A stretch of 64,000 nucleotides of DNA from Rhizophagus irregularis. Lineage: Eukaryota; Glomeromycota; Glomeromycetes; Glomerales; Glomeraceae. Under the pieces are notes generated by a model. That model was not told the origin of the DNA. It did not search any database and saw only the letters and a list, made by a program, of their open reading frames with translations. Positions 19,912-31,855 of the stretch are shown one piece after another (within the stretch, counting starts at the first letter, position 1; each line of letters starts with the position of its first letter). The position numbers were made by a program, and so were the translations under genes. The stretch spans positions 4,082,501 through 4,146,500 of the forward strand of contig NC_089444.1 of NCBI RefSeq assembly GCF_026210795.1, written 5' to 3'.

Positions 19912-22900
19912 CTATTATAATAAAAATTATTAATTAAAAAAAAGCATTCCGATTAATTAAAATTAACTTATTGAGAAATTTCATACCTCATTGAAAAATT
20001 CATCAATCATATTTTGTGAATTATTTAAACACTTTAAAGCAACTTTTTTATTTGTAATTCTAGTACACATTTCTTTATTAACATCATACTTTAATGGACC
20101 ATCTTTCCATATTGTTGAATAAACTGTAGCAAATCCACCTTTACCTATTTCTTTAATGTAATTAAATTGATTATATGGTATCCATTCAAATATTATATTA
20201 AAATGAGAATTGATCTTTAATCGCATTTCTTCAATTAAATCATCAATTTTTTCATTTCCACTATTAATGGAAGTTGCAGTTACTAGACATTGTTTACACC
20301 ATGTATGATCAATATGACCATATTTTCCACCACAATTTTTGCAATATGTTTTACCATATTCTGTACAATATTCATTTTGAAGAACCAAAATGAAATCCCC
20401 TTTATCCGGGTTTTGAGATATCCCATATATTTCAAAATTATTATCAGATTCTTTGACCTGTAAATTATAGAAATATATCACTAAATTAAAAGAAAATTTA
20501 AATTTAAATTAAAAATATTTCATACCTTATTTAGAAATTTTTGTGAATCATTAAAACATACTAAAGCAATTTCATATTCCCATGTCGCTGAATATACTGT
20601 AACAAAATGGCTCTTGTCTATATTTCTAATTTTACTAAACTGATTGTATGGTATCCATTCAAGTCTTATATCATTTGGTTCATTAATTTTTAATTGAATT
20701 AAACTATCAATTTTATCATTTCCGCTTTTCCAGCCTATAAAATTACACGACTTACACCATTTATACTGGATGTCCATGTATATTTTATCACATAAGCTAC
20801 AATATGTTTCAAAACTTTGACTGCTAAAAATCAAAATATAGTCCTTGGTATCTGGATTTTGAGATATTCCATACAATTGAAAAAAATAGCTATTTATTGA
20901 ATATTTTTTAGCCTAAGACAATAAATTAGAAATTAATATATTAAAAAAAAAAATGTAATAATAAATAAATGCAATGATATAATATGTAGAAATTTATACC
21001 TCATTTATTAGAGAATCAACAGGATTTTGCAAGTTATGCAAACATTTTAAAACAACTTCTTTATTTAAATCTCTTGTATATTTAAGATAATCATAATTAT
21101 AATGTATTGGGCCATTTTTCCATATTGCTGAATATATAGTTATAGCATTTTTGCCTGTTTCTTTAATTTCATTAAACTGATTGTATGGTATCCATTCAAA
21201 TACTACTTCATTATAGGAATAAATATTTAATTGCCTTTCTTGAATGAAATTATCAATTTTTTCATTTCCACTAATCCAATTTACTAAGTTTATAGAATTA
21301 TTTTGAACTAAAATATAATCACTTGTATCTGGATTTTGAGATATTCCAATCAATACAAAAAAGTTGTCATTTTTTGTTGAATATTTTTTAGCCTGAAACC
21401 AACCATCATTAACAGGAAATTAACATCATATTAAAAAATGTAATAAGAAATGTAATAATATTTATAGAAATATATACCTCATTTATTAGAGAATCAACAG
21501 GATTTTGCAAGGTATGAAAAGTATGAAAACATTTTAAAGCAACTACTTTATTTGAATCTCTTGTATAGTAGTTTGAACCCTGCTGAGATTTTTTATATAA
21601 TGGGCCATTTTTCCATATTGCTGAATATACAGTTATTGAACCATTTTTGCTTGTTTCTTCAATTTCATTAAACTGATTGTATGGTATCCATTCAAATACT
21701 ATGTTATTGTAAGAATTAATATTTAATTGCCTTTCTTGAATGAAGTTATCAATTTTTTCATTTCCACTAGTCCAAGTAAGAACTAAAATATAATCACTTG
21801 TATCTGGATTTTGTGATATTCCAAACGATACAAGTAACTTGTCATTTTTTGTTGAATTTTTTTTAGCCTAAAACCAACCATAATTAACAGGAAATTAATA
21901 TCATATAGGGCGTATGCTAGGAAAATTACCAAATAAACAATGAAATTCCATTGTCTAATTGGTCTTAGACACTCATTTTCCTAGAAAACGCCTTATATTA
22001 AAAATGTAATAAGAAATGTAATAATATTTATAGAAATTTATACCTCATTTATTAGAGAATCAACAGGATTTTTCAAGTTATGCAAACATTTTAAAGCAAC
22101 TTCTTTATTTGAATCTCTTGTATAGTAGTATGAACCCTGCTGAGATTTTTTGTATAATGGGCCATTTTTCCATATTGCTGAATATACAGTTATAGAACCA
22201 TTTTTGCTTGTTTCTTCAATTTCATTAAACTGATTGTATGGTATCCATTCAAATACTACATTGTTATAGGAATCAATATTTAATTGCCTATCTTGAATGA
22301 AATTATCAATTTTTTCATTTCCACTAATCCAGGTAAGATATTTTTGAACTAAAATATAATCACTTGTATCTGGATTTTGAGATATTCCAAACAATACAAG
22401 AAACTTGTCATTTTTTGTTGAGTATTTTTTAGCCTAAAACCAACCATTATTAACAGAAAATTAACATCATATTAAAAAATGTAATAAGAAATGTAATAAT
22501 ATTAATAATATTTATAGAAATTTATACCTCGTTTATTAGAGAATCAACAGGATTTTGCAAGTTATGCAAACATTTTAAAGCAACTTCTTTATTTGAATCT
22601 CTTGTATAGTAGTATGGACCGTACTCATACTTTTTGTATAATGGGCCATTTTTCCATATTGCTGAATATACAGTTATAGCATTTTTGCCTGTTTCTTCAA
22701 TTTCATTAAACTGATTGTATGGTATCCATTCAAATACTACATCGTTATAGGAATCAATATTTAATTGCCTTTCTTGAATGAAATTATCAATTTTTTCATT
22801 TCCACTAATCCAGGTAAGATATTTTTGAACTAAAATATAATCACTTGTATCTGGATTTTGAGATATTCCAAACAATACAAGAAACTTGTCATTTTTTGTT

Positions 22901-23817
22901 GAGTATTTTTTAGCCTAAACCAACCATCATTAACAGAAAATTAATATTATATTAAAAGTGTAATAAGAAATGTAATAATATTTATAGAAATTTATACCTC
23001 ATTTATTAGAGAATCAACAGGATTTTTCAAGTTATGTAAACATTTTAAAGCAACTTTTTTATTTGAATCTCTTGTATAGTAGTATGAACCCTGCTGAGAT
23101 TTTTTGTATAATGGGCCATTTTTCCATATTGCTGAATATACAGTTATAGAACCATTTTTGCTTGTTTCTTCAATTTCATTAAACTGATTGTATGGTATCC
23201 ATTCAAATACTATGTCATTATAAGAATTAATATTTAATTGCCTTTCTTGAATGAAGTTATCAATTTTTTCATTTCCACTAGTCCAAGTAAGAACTAAAAT
23301 ATAATCACTTGTATCTGGATTTTGTGATATTCCAAACGATACAAGTAACTTGTCACTTTTTGTTGAATATTTTTTAGCCTAAAACCAACCATCATTAACA
23401 GAAAATTAGCATCATATTAAAAAATGTAATAATAAATGCAATAATATATGTAGAAATTTATACCTCATTTATTAGAGAATCAACAGGATTTTGCAAGGTA
23501 TGAAAACATTTTAAAGCAACTTCTTTATTTGAATATCTTCTATAATATAAACTATGCTGATACTCCTTACGTATTGGGCCATTCCTCCATGTTGCTAAAT
23601 ATACAGTTATAGAACCATTTTTGTATGTTTTTTCAATATGATCAAACTGATTGTATGGTATCCATTCAAATACTACGTCATTATAAGAATTGATATTTAA
23701 TTGCCTTTCTTGAATGAATTTATCAATTTTTTCATTTCCGCTGGTCGAATATATAAAACTACTTTTTAAATATTTTGAAATTTCTGAATGTTCAATAGCT
23801 TTATTTTGGGAAGACAT
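19033..23817 (-). CDS. Protein kinase with eight tandem N-lobe exons and one C-lobe exon
   Basis: Exons in order of reading are E1 23817-23464 (ATG start), E2 23378-22998, E3 22914-22528, E4 22433-22044, E5 21867-21478, E6 21392-21000, E7 20912-20526, E8 20457-19987 and E9 19911-19033 (stop). Introns are 68-94 nt except E4/E5 (176 nt, holds a MITE). Donors read (A/G)AG-GTAT and acceptors end in AG. All exons are multiples of three and all junctions phase 0. Full inclusion would give about 1340 residues with no stop. Each repeated exon encodes beta4-beta5 (GISQNPDTSDYIL), a linker (SGNEKIDNFIQ, EWIPYNQF), then beta1-beta3 with the VALK lysine. E9 supplies the rest of the kinase. E8+E9 is the only pair with a proper glycine loop. 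The family is the expanded kinase group of Glomeromycotina, with a presumed cytoplasmic signalling role. The splice model is read from sequence only. Confidence 0.75.
19987..20457 (-). CDS. Kinase exon 8: zinc-ribbon plus canonical N-lobe
   Basis: 157 residues, the longest of the repeated exons. It holds a CxxC pair set (YCKNCGGKYGHIDHTWCKQC), the SGNEKID signature, EWIPYNQF, the only canonical glycine loop of the array (GKGGFATVYS) and the beta3 lysine in VALKCL. Joined to exon 9 it gives a complete kinase domain, so I regard E8+E9 as the ancestral core and E1-E7 as later copies. Confidence 0.85.
20526..23817 (-). repeat. Tandem array of seven duplicated kinase N-lobe exons (E1-E7)
   Basis: The period is about 475 bp for E2-E6 (560 bp where the intron MITE lies). 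E2 and E5 share a lost KYL segment and the SQQGS linker; E4 also has SQQGS but differs elsewhere, so the copies form a mosaic, which suggests gene conversion or unequal crossing over. The glycine loops are degraded (TGKNAITVY, TSKNGSITVY). E7 has lost the beta3 lysine (ALVCF) but keeps a zinc-ribbon-like CSLC...CKSC. Introns are as similar as exons, so duplication was genomic. Confidence 0.9.
21904..21998 (+). mobile_element. Short MITE in the intron between kinase exons 4 and 5
   Basis: The left arm GGGCGTATGCTAGGAAAAT and the reverse complement of the right arm AGGCGTTTTCTAGGAAAAT form a TIR, flanked by TATA on both sides. It accounts for the extra 90 nt of this intron. None of the other introns has it, so it came after the duplications. 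Confidence 0.75.
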
Positions 23818-25465
23818 TTTTCAAAGGTCAAAAAATGTTTGTATGAAAAAATATAGTATTTATAAATATATTAATATAATGATTATCATGATCATTGTAC
23901 AAGCAATTCATGCATAATAATGCGTAGCAACTGAATATGAATGCAACGCTATGGTTTAACAAACTATTTTTATGGTTTAACAAACTATTTTTATGCACGA
24001 GGGCGGGCATAGGTTTTACGCATAACAATATGAATGTGAAAATCATTGTTTCAACAGTTGTTTCTTTTGTTAGGCCACTCCTGCCGTCCTGCGTATTTCA
24101 CATGACAAAAACTGTTGAGTAATATTTTCAAGGGTAACACAAATAATAAAAGTGCGCAAAAAATTAATAAATGTAATAAATGTATGCAATTTTTTTGTAA
24201 AGCGAATTACCTAAGCAGCTATTGTAGCTTAGTATATTTTATAAACAAATATATAAAATTTATTTATTATTCATAAATTATTTTAGTTTAGGTAATATTA
24301 AAATTAATAGAATAAAAATCCGAGAAAAATAATATTAAGCTTTAAGCTATCTGATATAATTCATTAATGTATTTGATGTTATATGCTTCAAAATATACAT
24401 GTATGTTATACTCATTTTTTCCCCACTCGTCAAGAAGCCGTTTATTGTTTCTTGTTTTTAAAAAATAAATTAAAGCGTTAATTAAAACAAACCAAAATAT
24501 AGCAATCCAAAATAACTATCCACACGACGAAATTTCATAACTAAACCGTTCTTTTTTTGAAAATGTGACACGTAATCTATTTACGTTATTGAAAAACTGT
24601 TAATGAATATCATTGTAAATTTGTATATCAATGATTTAGCTGAACATACTATAACAAATCAGGAAATGAGATTGTATTGATAGTATCATGCATCAGTGTA
24701 ACAAATATAATACAGTATTCTCGTATTACACAAACGTAATTTATGTGCTGTCTTCTATTGAGTTCTTATTTTAAAGATTAAAGTTGGAAGAATTTTATTT
24801 GACTTTGATACAGTTGTATAGTAACGATAAATATACATATATTTATGCCAACTTCCATTTTTGTTTTAATTAAAATTTCTTTGGTAAAGCACAATTCATG
24901 CTCCCTTTTAATAATCTCGATGTTAAATAGTTAAAAGCGTTCTCTTGATAAGTGGAATTGATAAATTCAACAGAGAAAATCCAACAAAAATTCTCGATAT
25001 TTAAACAATTAGTATATGAAATTTATCCGACAAAAGAAGCGAATTCGTAAAAAAAAAAATTATTACATATGAGGAGCACATAATGATTACAACATAGTAG
25101 AATTTTTCGTATCCAAATGTTGGGCGTTTTTCTTGTTTCACAATTTTAGTTTCACAATTTTGGTTCACAATTTAGTTTCATGTTGGGTTTCACAATTTTG
25201 ACGCAGAAATTTCTATACATTTTTTTTTTATTATTTTATTTTTAATAAAAACAATATACATTTTTTTATCAAAGAAAATAAAAAAAACTACGTACAAGAA
25301 TTTTATTTTATTTTTTCTTTTTTAGATTGAAAAAACTAATAAAAAAAAATTTGTAAATTACAATAAGAATTTGACGGTAGAGCCCTAATTAATTTTTTTT
25401 CCTTGCCGATTAAAAAATATATAGGATAAAATATGAAATGAAATAAAATATAATATATATATATA
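23818..25465. other. Upstream region of the kinase gene
   Basis: No gene found. Two copies of a 21-bp unit ATGGTTTAACAAACTATTTT lie at 23951-23993. The first 100 bases left of the repeat presumably contain the kinase promoter (minus strand), with a TATTTATAAATA stretch about 40 nt upstream of the ATG. The rest is AT-rich sequence. Confidence 0.5.
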
Positions 25466-26370
25466 CAGTTCTCGAAAAAAGTAATCGGAATAACAAAAAG
25501 TGCAAAAAATAAAAATCCAATGATAAAAATTGCTTCAAAATTTCAAAATTTATTGTTAAATGTATAAATATTATGTATATAAAATTTCAGCCCTTTATCT
25601 CTTTTCCTCGTCTCTCAATCAATTTTTTAATTGAGAAAAAAAAAGTCGTTAAAAATTTAAGCTATAAATCCTAAAACTTCTGGTACAGCATTCAAATAGT
25701 AGTTTATTAAGGATTGGATGATTAATAAAATAAAGCTTACATAATGTTGATTCTAATAAAAAAAATTTCACACTTTATCCTGTTGAAAAATTTGAAATCA
25801 AAGTTTATTTTCCGTATTGATCGGCAACCGGCCCTAACCCTTAATATTAGTTGAAAGGCAAAATTGGATTTAAAATATAATAATTATAAAGGATTATAAT
25901 AAAATCTAATTAATATTAGATAAATAATATTTAATTTATTTGAAAAAATATCAATCCAAATAAGCTTAATGCTTTTAAAATTGAGTTTTATTAATGATTT
26001 TTGAGTCAACTTTAATCCAAATTTACTGAAAAACTGATTAATTAAATGGCAAAAAAAAATTTTAATAAATTAATAAAAGATATTCTTTTATGTTTATAAT
26101 ATTTTATTACAAATATACATGCTGATTATTAAATGTCTGAGAACACTATCAAATCTTTATAAAATTTACACCCTGCTTAAATTTTTAACGATATTTTTTT
26201 TCAAATTAAAAAATCGATTGTGAAACAAAGAAATAAGAAATAAGGCTGAAATTTTATATTTATAACCATTACACATTTAGCAACAAATCTACGAAATTTG
26301 AAGTTATTATAATCACTGGTTTTTATTTTTTTGCATTTTTTGCAATTCCGATTACTTTTTTCGAGAACTG
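25466..26370 (+). mobile_element. Fold-back Tc1/mariner-type non-autonomous element
   Basis: The outer ends read CAGTTCTCGAAAAAAGTAAT on both strands, flanked by TA (25464-25465 and 26371-26372). Similarity between the arms continues inward, imperfectly, for roughly 190 bp (for example TATAAAATTTCAGCC and CGTTAAAAATTTAAGC in both arms), so each arm is far longer than a normal Tc1 TIR. The 905-bp element has no transposase ORF. Confidence 0.85.
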
Positions 26371-27908
26371 TATATTGTATGTATATATAATATATGATAT
26401 AAAAACATTAAAAAAAAAATTAAACGCACTTAAATTAAAAATTAAATTTTTATATAAAAACTTGGAATATTATATGTGTATTAAACCATAATTTAACCTT
26501 CCCTTCCGATAATAAAAGGTAGGGAAAATATAAAGGAAAGGAAAGGGAAAAAAAAAAAAAAACTGACGAAAACTAGGGGAAATTGGTGAAAATTGGAAAG
26601 GCAAAAATGTAAATGTAATATATTTAATTGCCAATATATTTTTCGTACTGTATTTCTCTATTAGTTTCTCTCGTTAGTTCGTTATTAAAAAGGATATTCT
26701 AATTTAAATTTGGAGTCAGAAAAGAATCTTTCATATCGGTCGTGGATTTATCATTATTTCTCTCGTGATCGTTCAAATGTGACTTTAATTTGGATTTGCT
26801 TTCTAATTTAGTTGTTTTGCTGACAGGAGGAACACTTGAAAGAATCCTTATCAAAGTATTTGCCTCAACTATTGCATTAGCACCCAAGGGAGTCATCAAA
26901 ACATCATTACTAGTTATAATATTTTGGGTGAAGCGATAACGGAACCAACACTCCTCCTTTTGGTTTATGTTAATTGTTGCTCTTAGAGTATATTATACTT
27001 TTTCAAATTGTGTATATAATTGATTGACCAATAATTTTTTCCGCACGAATTTTTTTTAGATCAACAATGAAATTCAATGTGATATTTTTAGTAGTAATCG
27101 CGTATAGAAATCTTATATGAAGTGTACCAAATATTATTGTTATTTCTATTCCTAAATATCCTCTTTGAAATGAAATGTTTTCCAGATATGAAAAAAGCAT
27201 TAGTATTATTTAAGTTAATTTATTGGTAAAGGTGATGAAGCCGCAAATGCTGATATCATTTTTTGCCATGGTTATGATTTAGAGAAAAGAAATAATGGAA
27301 AATAATGAATTTTTTTCCTAAAAGTGTAAATTATTTTTGTTGTTTATAGTTTTTTTTGAGATGAAATTTTTGTAATAAACTTAAAGGGGAAATATTTTCA
27401 CCTTGAAAGACAAGAAATGAACAAACGGTATAATGAACAACTATAATGAACGGATAATTTTGTCATTTCTTATTATATTTTTTAAATAATATAAAAAAGA
27501 ATAGTACAGTCTTTTAAAATGAAAATATTTCCTTTACGACAGTTATTAATTCCTTGATCTATGCGTCCTCAAACCATTCCAATCATAGAATTTGTACCTT
27601 GTCTTTATGCGTAAATTTTGTTAGGGGACATAGTTTTTGATTTTTTTCATTAAACATCCCAAATTGTAAAATTTAAAAAATGCTCTATTTTAAATCTCGA
27701 TTTAGTTAATTTTTCTACTGAAATAATCGCTTTTGTCTAACGAAAAGAACACTTAGAATGAGAGAAAAAAAGTATAAAAAATTTTATTTATCTTATGACG
27801 TATGAATTTGAGAGCAACTTAATGTAAAAAAATATATTTTAATGTTATTACTAAGCAATTATTACTTATATATATCACTACAAATAGTATCATACATATC
27901 ACACTTAA
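26371..27908. other. AT-rich stretch with two small unidentified minus-strand ORFs
   Basis: On the minus strand, an open frame from about 26960 to 26699 contains QKEECWFRYRFTQN and DVLMTPLGANAIVEANTLI and ends in a polar Ser/Lys/Asp tail. Another 65-codon frame runs 27200-27003 (ENISFQRGYLGIEI). I recognise neither. They could be remnants or exons of one gene, but I see no convincing splice pair. Nothing else is apparent. Confidence 0.25.
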
Positions 27909-28251
27909 AGATGCTCAACAGTCTTTTCGGTCTTGCCGGTCTTTGGGAAAATATCAGTGATCTGCGCCTGAAATTTTTGTGACGCAGCTAAGACCGATAA
28001 ATAGAAAATTTTGGCTTCTGTCCTACTTTTCTAAGGCCAGCATAGCTAAAAGACCGAAAAAATGCAGTTTTTAGTCAAATAGGCCTATAAAATCCTATTT
28101 ATTTCAAAATTGCTGATTGGATTAGTACAAAATTTTGCCATTTACCAGTCTGCTGCGCCACAAATTTTGAGTGCGCAACCTTGTTACTTTTCCGAAAATT
28201 TTCCAAAGACCGGTCAGGATTGGGTAAGACCGAAAAGACCGTTGAGCATCC
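27909..28251 (+). mobile_element. 343-bp MITE with TTAA duplication
   Basis: The left end AGATGCTCAACAGTCTTTTC and the reverse complement of the right end GGATGCTCAACGGTCTTTTC are nearly identical, with TTAA on both outer sides (27905-27908 and 28252-28255). A piggyBac-type target is implied. The immediate flanks also share ATATCACTRCAAATAG (27872-27887 and 28256-28270 region), so the locus carries an additional duplication. Confidence 0.75.
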
Positions 28252-28255
28252 TTAA

Positions 28256-28955
28256 TATCACTGCAAATAGACATATTATATGAATTTATTATTAGATCTA
28301 GAAACTCTCTTACACAAAATATAGAAATCATTTATTTTTTCTTAAAGTATTAAATTAACTTAATCGTTGTCACAATATTTAATATCTTGAATATACTGTT
28401 TTTAAATAATTCATATTGATAATCTGTTTTATCACAGTTGTATTAAAATAAGTAATTGAAGCCAAAAATTATTGGTTTGGATTGTTTTCAATCAAAAAGG
28501 AATGAAAATTTATAATTAATTCCTAAAGATTAAGCTCGCTGTCAGCATACGTTACGATTTTGTATTTAAAAGGGGAAGAAAAGAATAAGTATAAGAGATG
28601 TCAAAATCAAGATAAGAAATACATGGACCATCGTGGATAAAATTTGAATTAGTCCATTGTATCAATGCAGTATATTGTCTGATGCAACTGCTCGGAAGTT
28701 CAAAAATGGCTTTGAGTACCGAGTACGACCAAATTTTTTGTCATTATATATATGATCCCATGATGAAGGTTGAAGCATTTTGATTTATGGCGAATTTACA
28801 GAGGCGTTTATAATAACAAAAGGAACTTTGGGATCTGTGTTTCTTTCCATTCTTTGAATTGAAATGTAAGTTGTAAATAAAGGGCAAGAAGAGGGCACTG
28901 GTGAAGTTATATGGCAAGAAATAGACAAAATAATTGACCTTACTATCATATAGAG
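28256..28955. other. Unassigned stretch left of the large hAT-like element
   Basis: About 700 bases with no gene, repeat or RNA that I can support. Confidence 0.5.
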
Positions 28956-29538
28956 TAGTGCTTCGATCCATGCATGGATAAAACCGTGGTATCCGGATAT
29001 CCGAAAAAAATAGCTATCCAGATACCGCGGTTTTATCCAGATAAATATCAGAAAATATCCGGTTTGACCCGTTATCTGGATAAAAAAAATTATAAAAAAT
29101 TTTTTTTAATCATTTAAATTACTTATTTATTAAAATTATTATCTATTAAATTACCATTTATTAAAATCATAATCTATCTTACTAAAATTACTAGTAGTAG
29201 AACATTCAATGGTCGGAAGTAATTCAAGCCATCTATAATGCCAGCCCGAATTTTGCGAAATTGCTTGATATTTGTCAAGAGACAGCAGTATCCGGCCCAC
29301 CTAAACAAAATTTGGGATTTTTGTAATTTTGGCCGCCATTATATGTTTGGCCCAAATTACTGTCGATCCATGATTTAAAAAAAATATTTTTTCTAATAGA
29401 TAGGTTGAATTGATTAATTTTAAGTTATACAATAGTATATAAATATAATAAAAATAATTAATTTATGCCTAATCTTCCATTATTTTACGATTTTAGTGTG
29501 TTTTTTATTTTTATAATAACTAGAATATGCAATTTGCC

Positions 29539-29555
29539 GGGGGACTTCATCCCCC
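29539..29555 (+). repeat. GGGGGA-CTTCA-TCCCCC hairpin
   Basis: A 6-bp GC stem in an AT-rich setting, followed by AAATATAACATTT. It is similar to the hairpins at 32280 and 16297, so it may be a decayed Helitron-type end. Confidence 0.65.
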
Positions 29556-29983
29556 AAATATAACATTTATAATTAAAAAAATTCTTTGATATAAATAAAT
29601 TGAATTGTATGTAAAATCACTAAAATATTACTGAATAATAAAATTTATTATAATTAGATCCTATAAAAATCATGTTTTTAATAAGGTTTTATACAATTTT
29701 TTCTTAAAAATAATATTTCTAATCTATATAGGAATACAGAAAATGCACAATTCCATATTACAAAATGCATCATTTGCATGATTTGACCATAATTTATGCT
29801 GAATTTATATTGATTTGATCACAGAAATTACATACTTTAAGCATAGAATTTACATGATTTGGTTAATGAATTTACTACTTAAATTACAATTATTAATATT
29901 AGTTGCATTTATATGAATTTGATTTTAATAATATTTTATTAAATTGTTAAATCAAATATAAAAATAAAAAAAAATCCTTAGTA

Positions 29984-30945
29984 TGGTCCGGTGCAAAAAT
30001 GTTGATACACGAATATCATTACCTAAATTGGTAGTATTACACAAAAATCGTCAATCAAGTCATAGGAGCATAACAATTATATAATAGGTAAGAAACGTTC
30101 CCACCTTCAACTTTATCAACAAAAACACACCTTTTTTACTCCATGGATAACACAGAACACGACTAAATCTTTTTAACTAGTAATGAAAAAAAAGTGATTA
30201 TTCACGCCCACCAATAATTTTTAGATATTTGACAATGCCAGAGACAACATCAAGACTTATCACTACGCAAGGAGGTTGCTACAGTTCTTGTTATTAGGGA
30301 GGCAACAATTGCGCGCATGGTTGCTGAATATAATAAAAATGAGATCTTATCACAAAAAAACCATGGCCAACCAAAAAAAGAGCTTAAACTGCGATGTTGT
30401 TGAGCTTATACGCGGCCTTGTTATTTCTGCAAATATTTCCGATGCCCACTTTCAACACATGTATTATGACAAAAACTTGAAGAAAATGGCCATATATTTC
30501 ACAATAGACATTAGTACTTCATATATCCCACCTTACCATTGTGAACTACAACCAATCAAGAGAGTTTAGTCTACTGTAAAAGGTGTAGTTGCTAGAGCCA
30601 GTCCTCATCCTAATCTTCTCGCTATTAGAGACAAATTATTGTATGCTTTTAAGAAAAAAGTTACCATTAAAGTTACAATTGGGTTTTGGAAAATGTGTCT
30701 TAATAAGGCGAAAAAATATAAATATTTATGTGATGATATGAAAATGAAAATGAAGATTCCGAAGTTGAAGAATTTGATGAATAATAAAAAATTTTATTTA
30801 AATTGAAAACTTTAATGAATTTACATTTAAATATGTCTTAAAACTGAAGTTATAAATAAAATAATTTAAAAAATTTACTTTAATTTTAAGAAAAAATTTT
30901 TTTATTAATAGCATATTGGTGTATCAACTTTTTTGCACCAGACCA
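29984..30945 (+). pseudogene. Mariner-like element with deleted transposase
   Basis: TIRs TGGTCCGGTGCAAAAATGTT on the left and TGGTCTGGTGCAAAAAAGTT on the right (reverse complement) are flanked by TA. The plus strand keeps a helix-turn-helix remnant (TIARMVAEYNKNEIL, GQPKKEL). After a jump it keeps the end of a DDE domain, PYHCELQPIKRV then a stop and STVKGVVARA. In Tc1/mariner proteins this region reads NPIE.vW...K, so the catalytic Glu is Lys and the Trp is a stop. The central domain is missing. An inactive deletion copy. Confidence 0.7.
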
Positions 30946-31061
30946 TATCAATGTGATTATAAGTAGCCAATAATATAAATTAATTCTTATGATTTAAAAT
31001 AATGATGTAAGTTGTAATAAGTGTTTTAAAGTTAATACAGCTACAAAAAAAATGAAATCTT

Positions 31062-31855
31062 ATAAAAATTAATATTCAAGTAGAATCAACCCACCTGAAC
31101 AACTTTCAATTAATAAATGAAGTTGATTTCATTTGTCCAAAGTGGAGATATTACGCTCTAAATTAAAAAAAACAGAAAAGAGAGTTAATATCATCAAGAA
31201 AAATGCAATCTTCTCTAAGCACTACACCTATATTCATGAAAATTAATATTCAAGTAGAATCAACCCGCCTGAACAACTTTCAATTAATAAATGAAGTTGA
31301 TTTCATTTGTCCAAAGTGGAGATATTACGCTCTAAATTAAAAAAAACAGAAAAGAGAGTTAATATCATCAAGAAAAATGCAATCTTCTCTAAGCACTACA
31401 CCTATATTCATGAAAATTAATATTCAAGTAGAATCAACCCGCCTGAACAACTTTCAATTAATAAATGAAGTTGATTTCATTTGTCCAAAGTGGAGATATT
31501 ACGCTCTAAATTAAAAAAAACAGAAAAGAGAGTTAATATCATCAAGAAAAATGCAATCTTCTCTAAGCACTACACCTATATTCATGAAAATTAATATTCA
31601 AGTAGAATCAACCCGCCTGAACAACTTTCAATTAATAAATGAAGTTGATTTCATTTGTCCAAAGTGGAGATATTACGCTCTAAATTAAAAAAAAACAGAA
31701 AAGAGAGTTAATATCATCAAGAAAAATGCAATCTTCTCTAAGCACTACATCTACATTCATGAAAATTAATATTCAAGTGCTTTTAACCCGCCTGAACAAC
31801 TTTCAATTAATAAATAAAGTTGATTTCATTTGTCCAAAGTGGAGATTATAGTGTG
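31062..31855 (+). repeat. Satellite-like array, 174-bp unit, 4.5 copies
   Basis: The marker AATATTCAAG begins at 31071, 31245, 31419, 31593 and 31768, giving periods of 174, 174, 174 and 175 (one extra A in an A-run). The copies are nearly identical; the last stops after about 90 bp at GGAGATTA. Units contain GAAGTTGATTTCATTTGTCC. No coding frame. Confidence 0.95.

Noticed and set aside
28744-28971. 75-codon minus ORF
   Set aside because: It runs into the hAT-like end and its target duplication, and has no motif.
29984-30945. An intact gene at 30276-30569
   Set aside because: It reads across a deleted mariner transposase between matching TIRs; the catalytic Glu is lost and a stop follows.
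31062-31855. CRISPR-like array
   Set aside because: The copies are contiguous 174-bp units with no unique spacers, in a eukaryotic context; it is a satellite.
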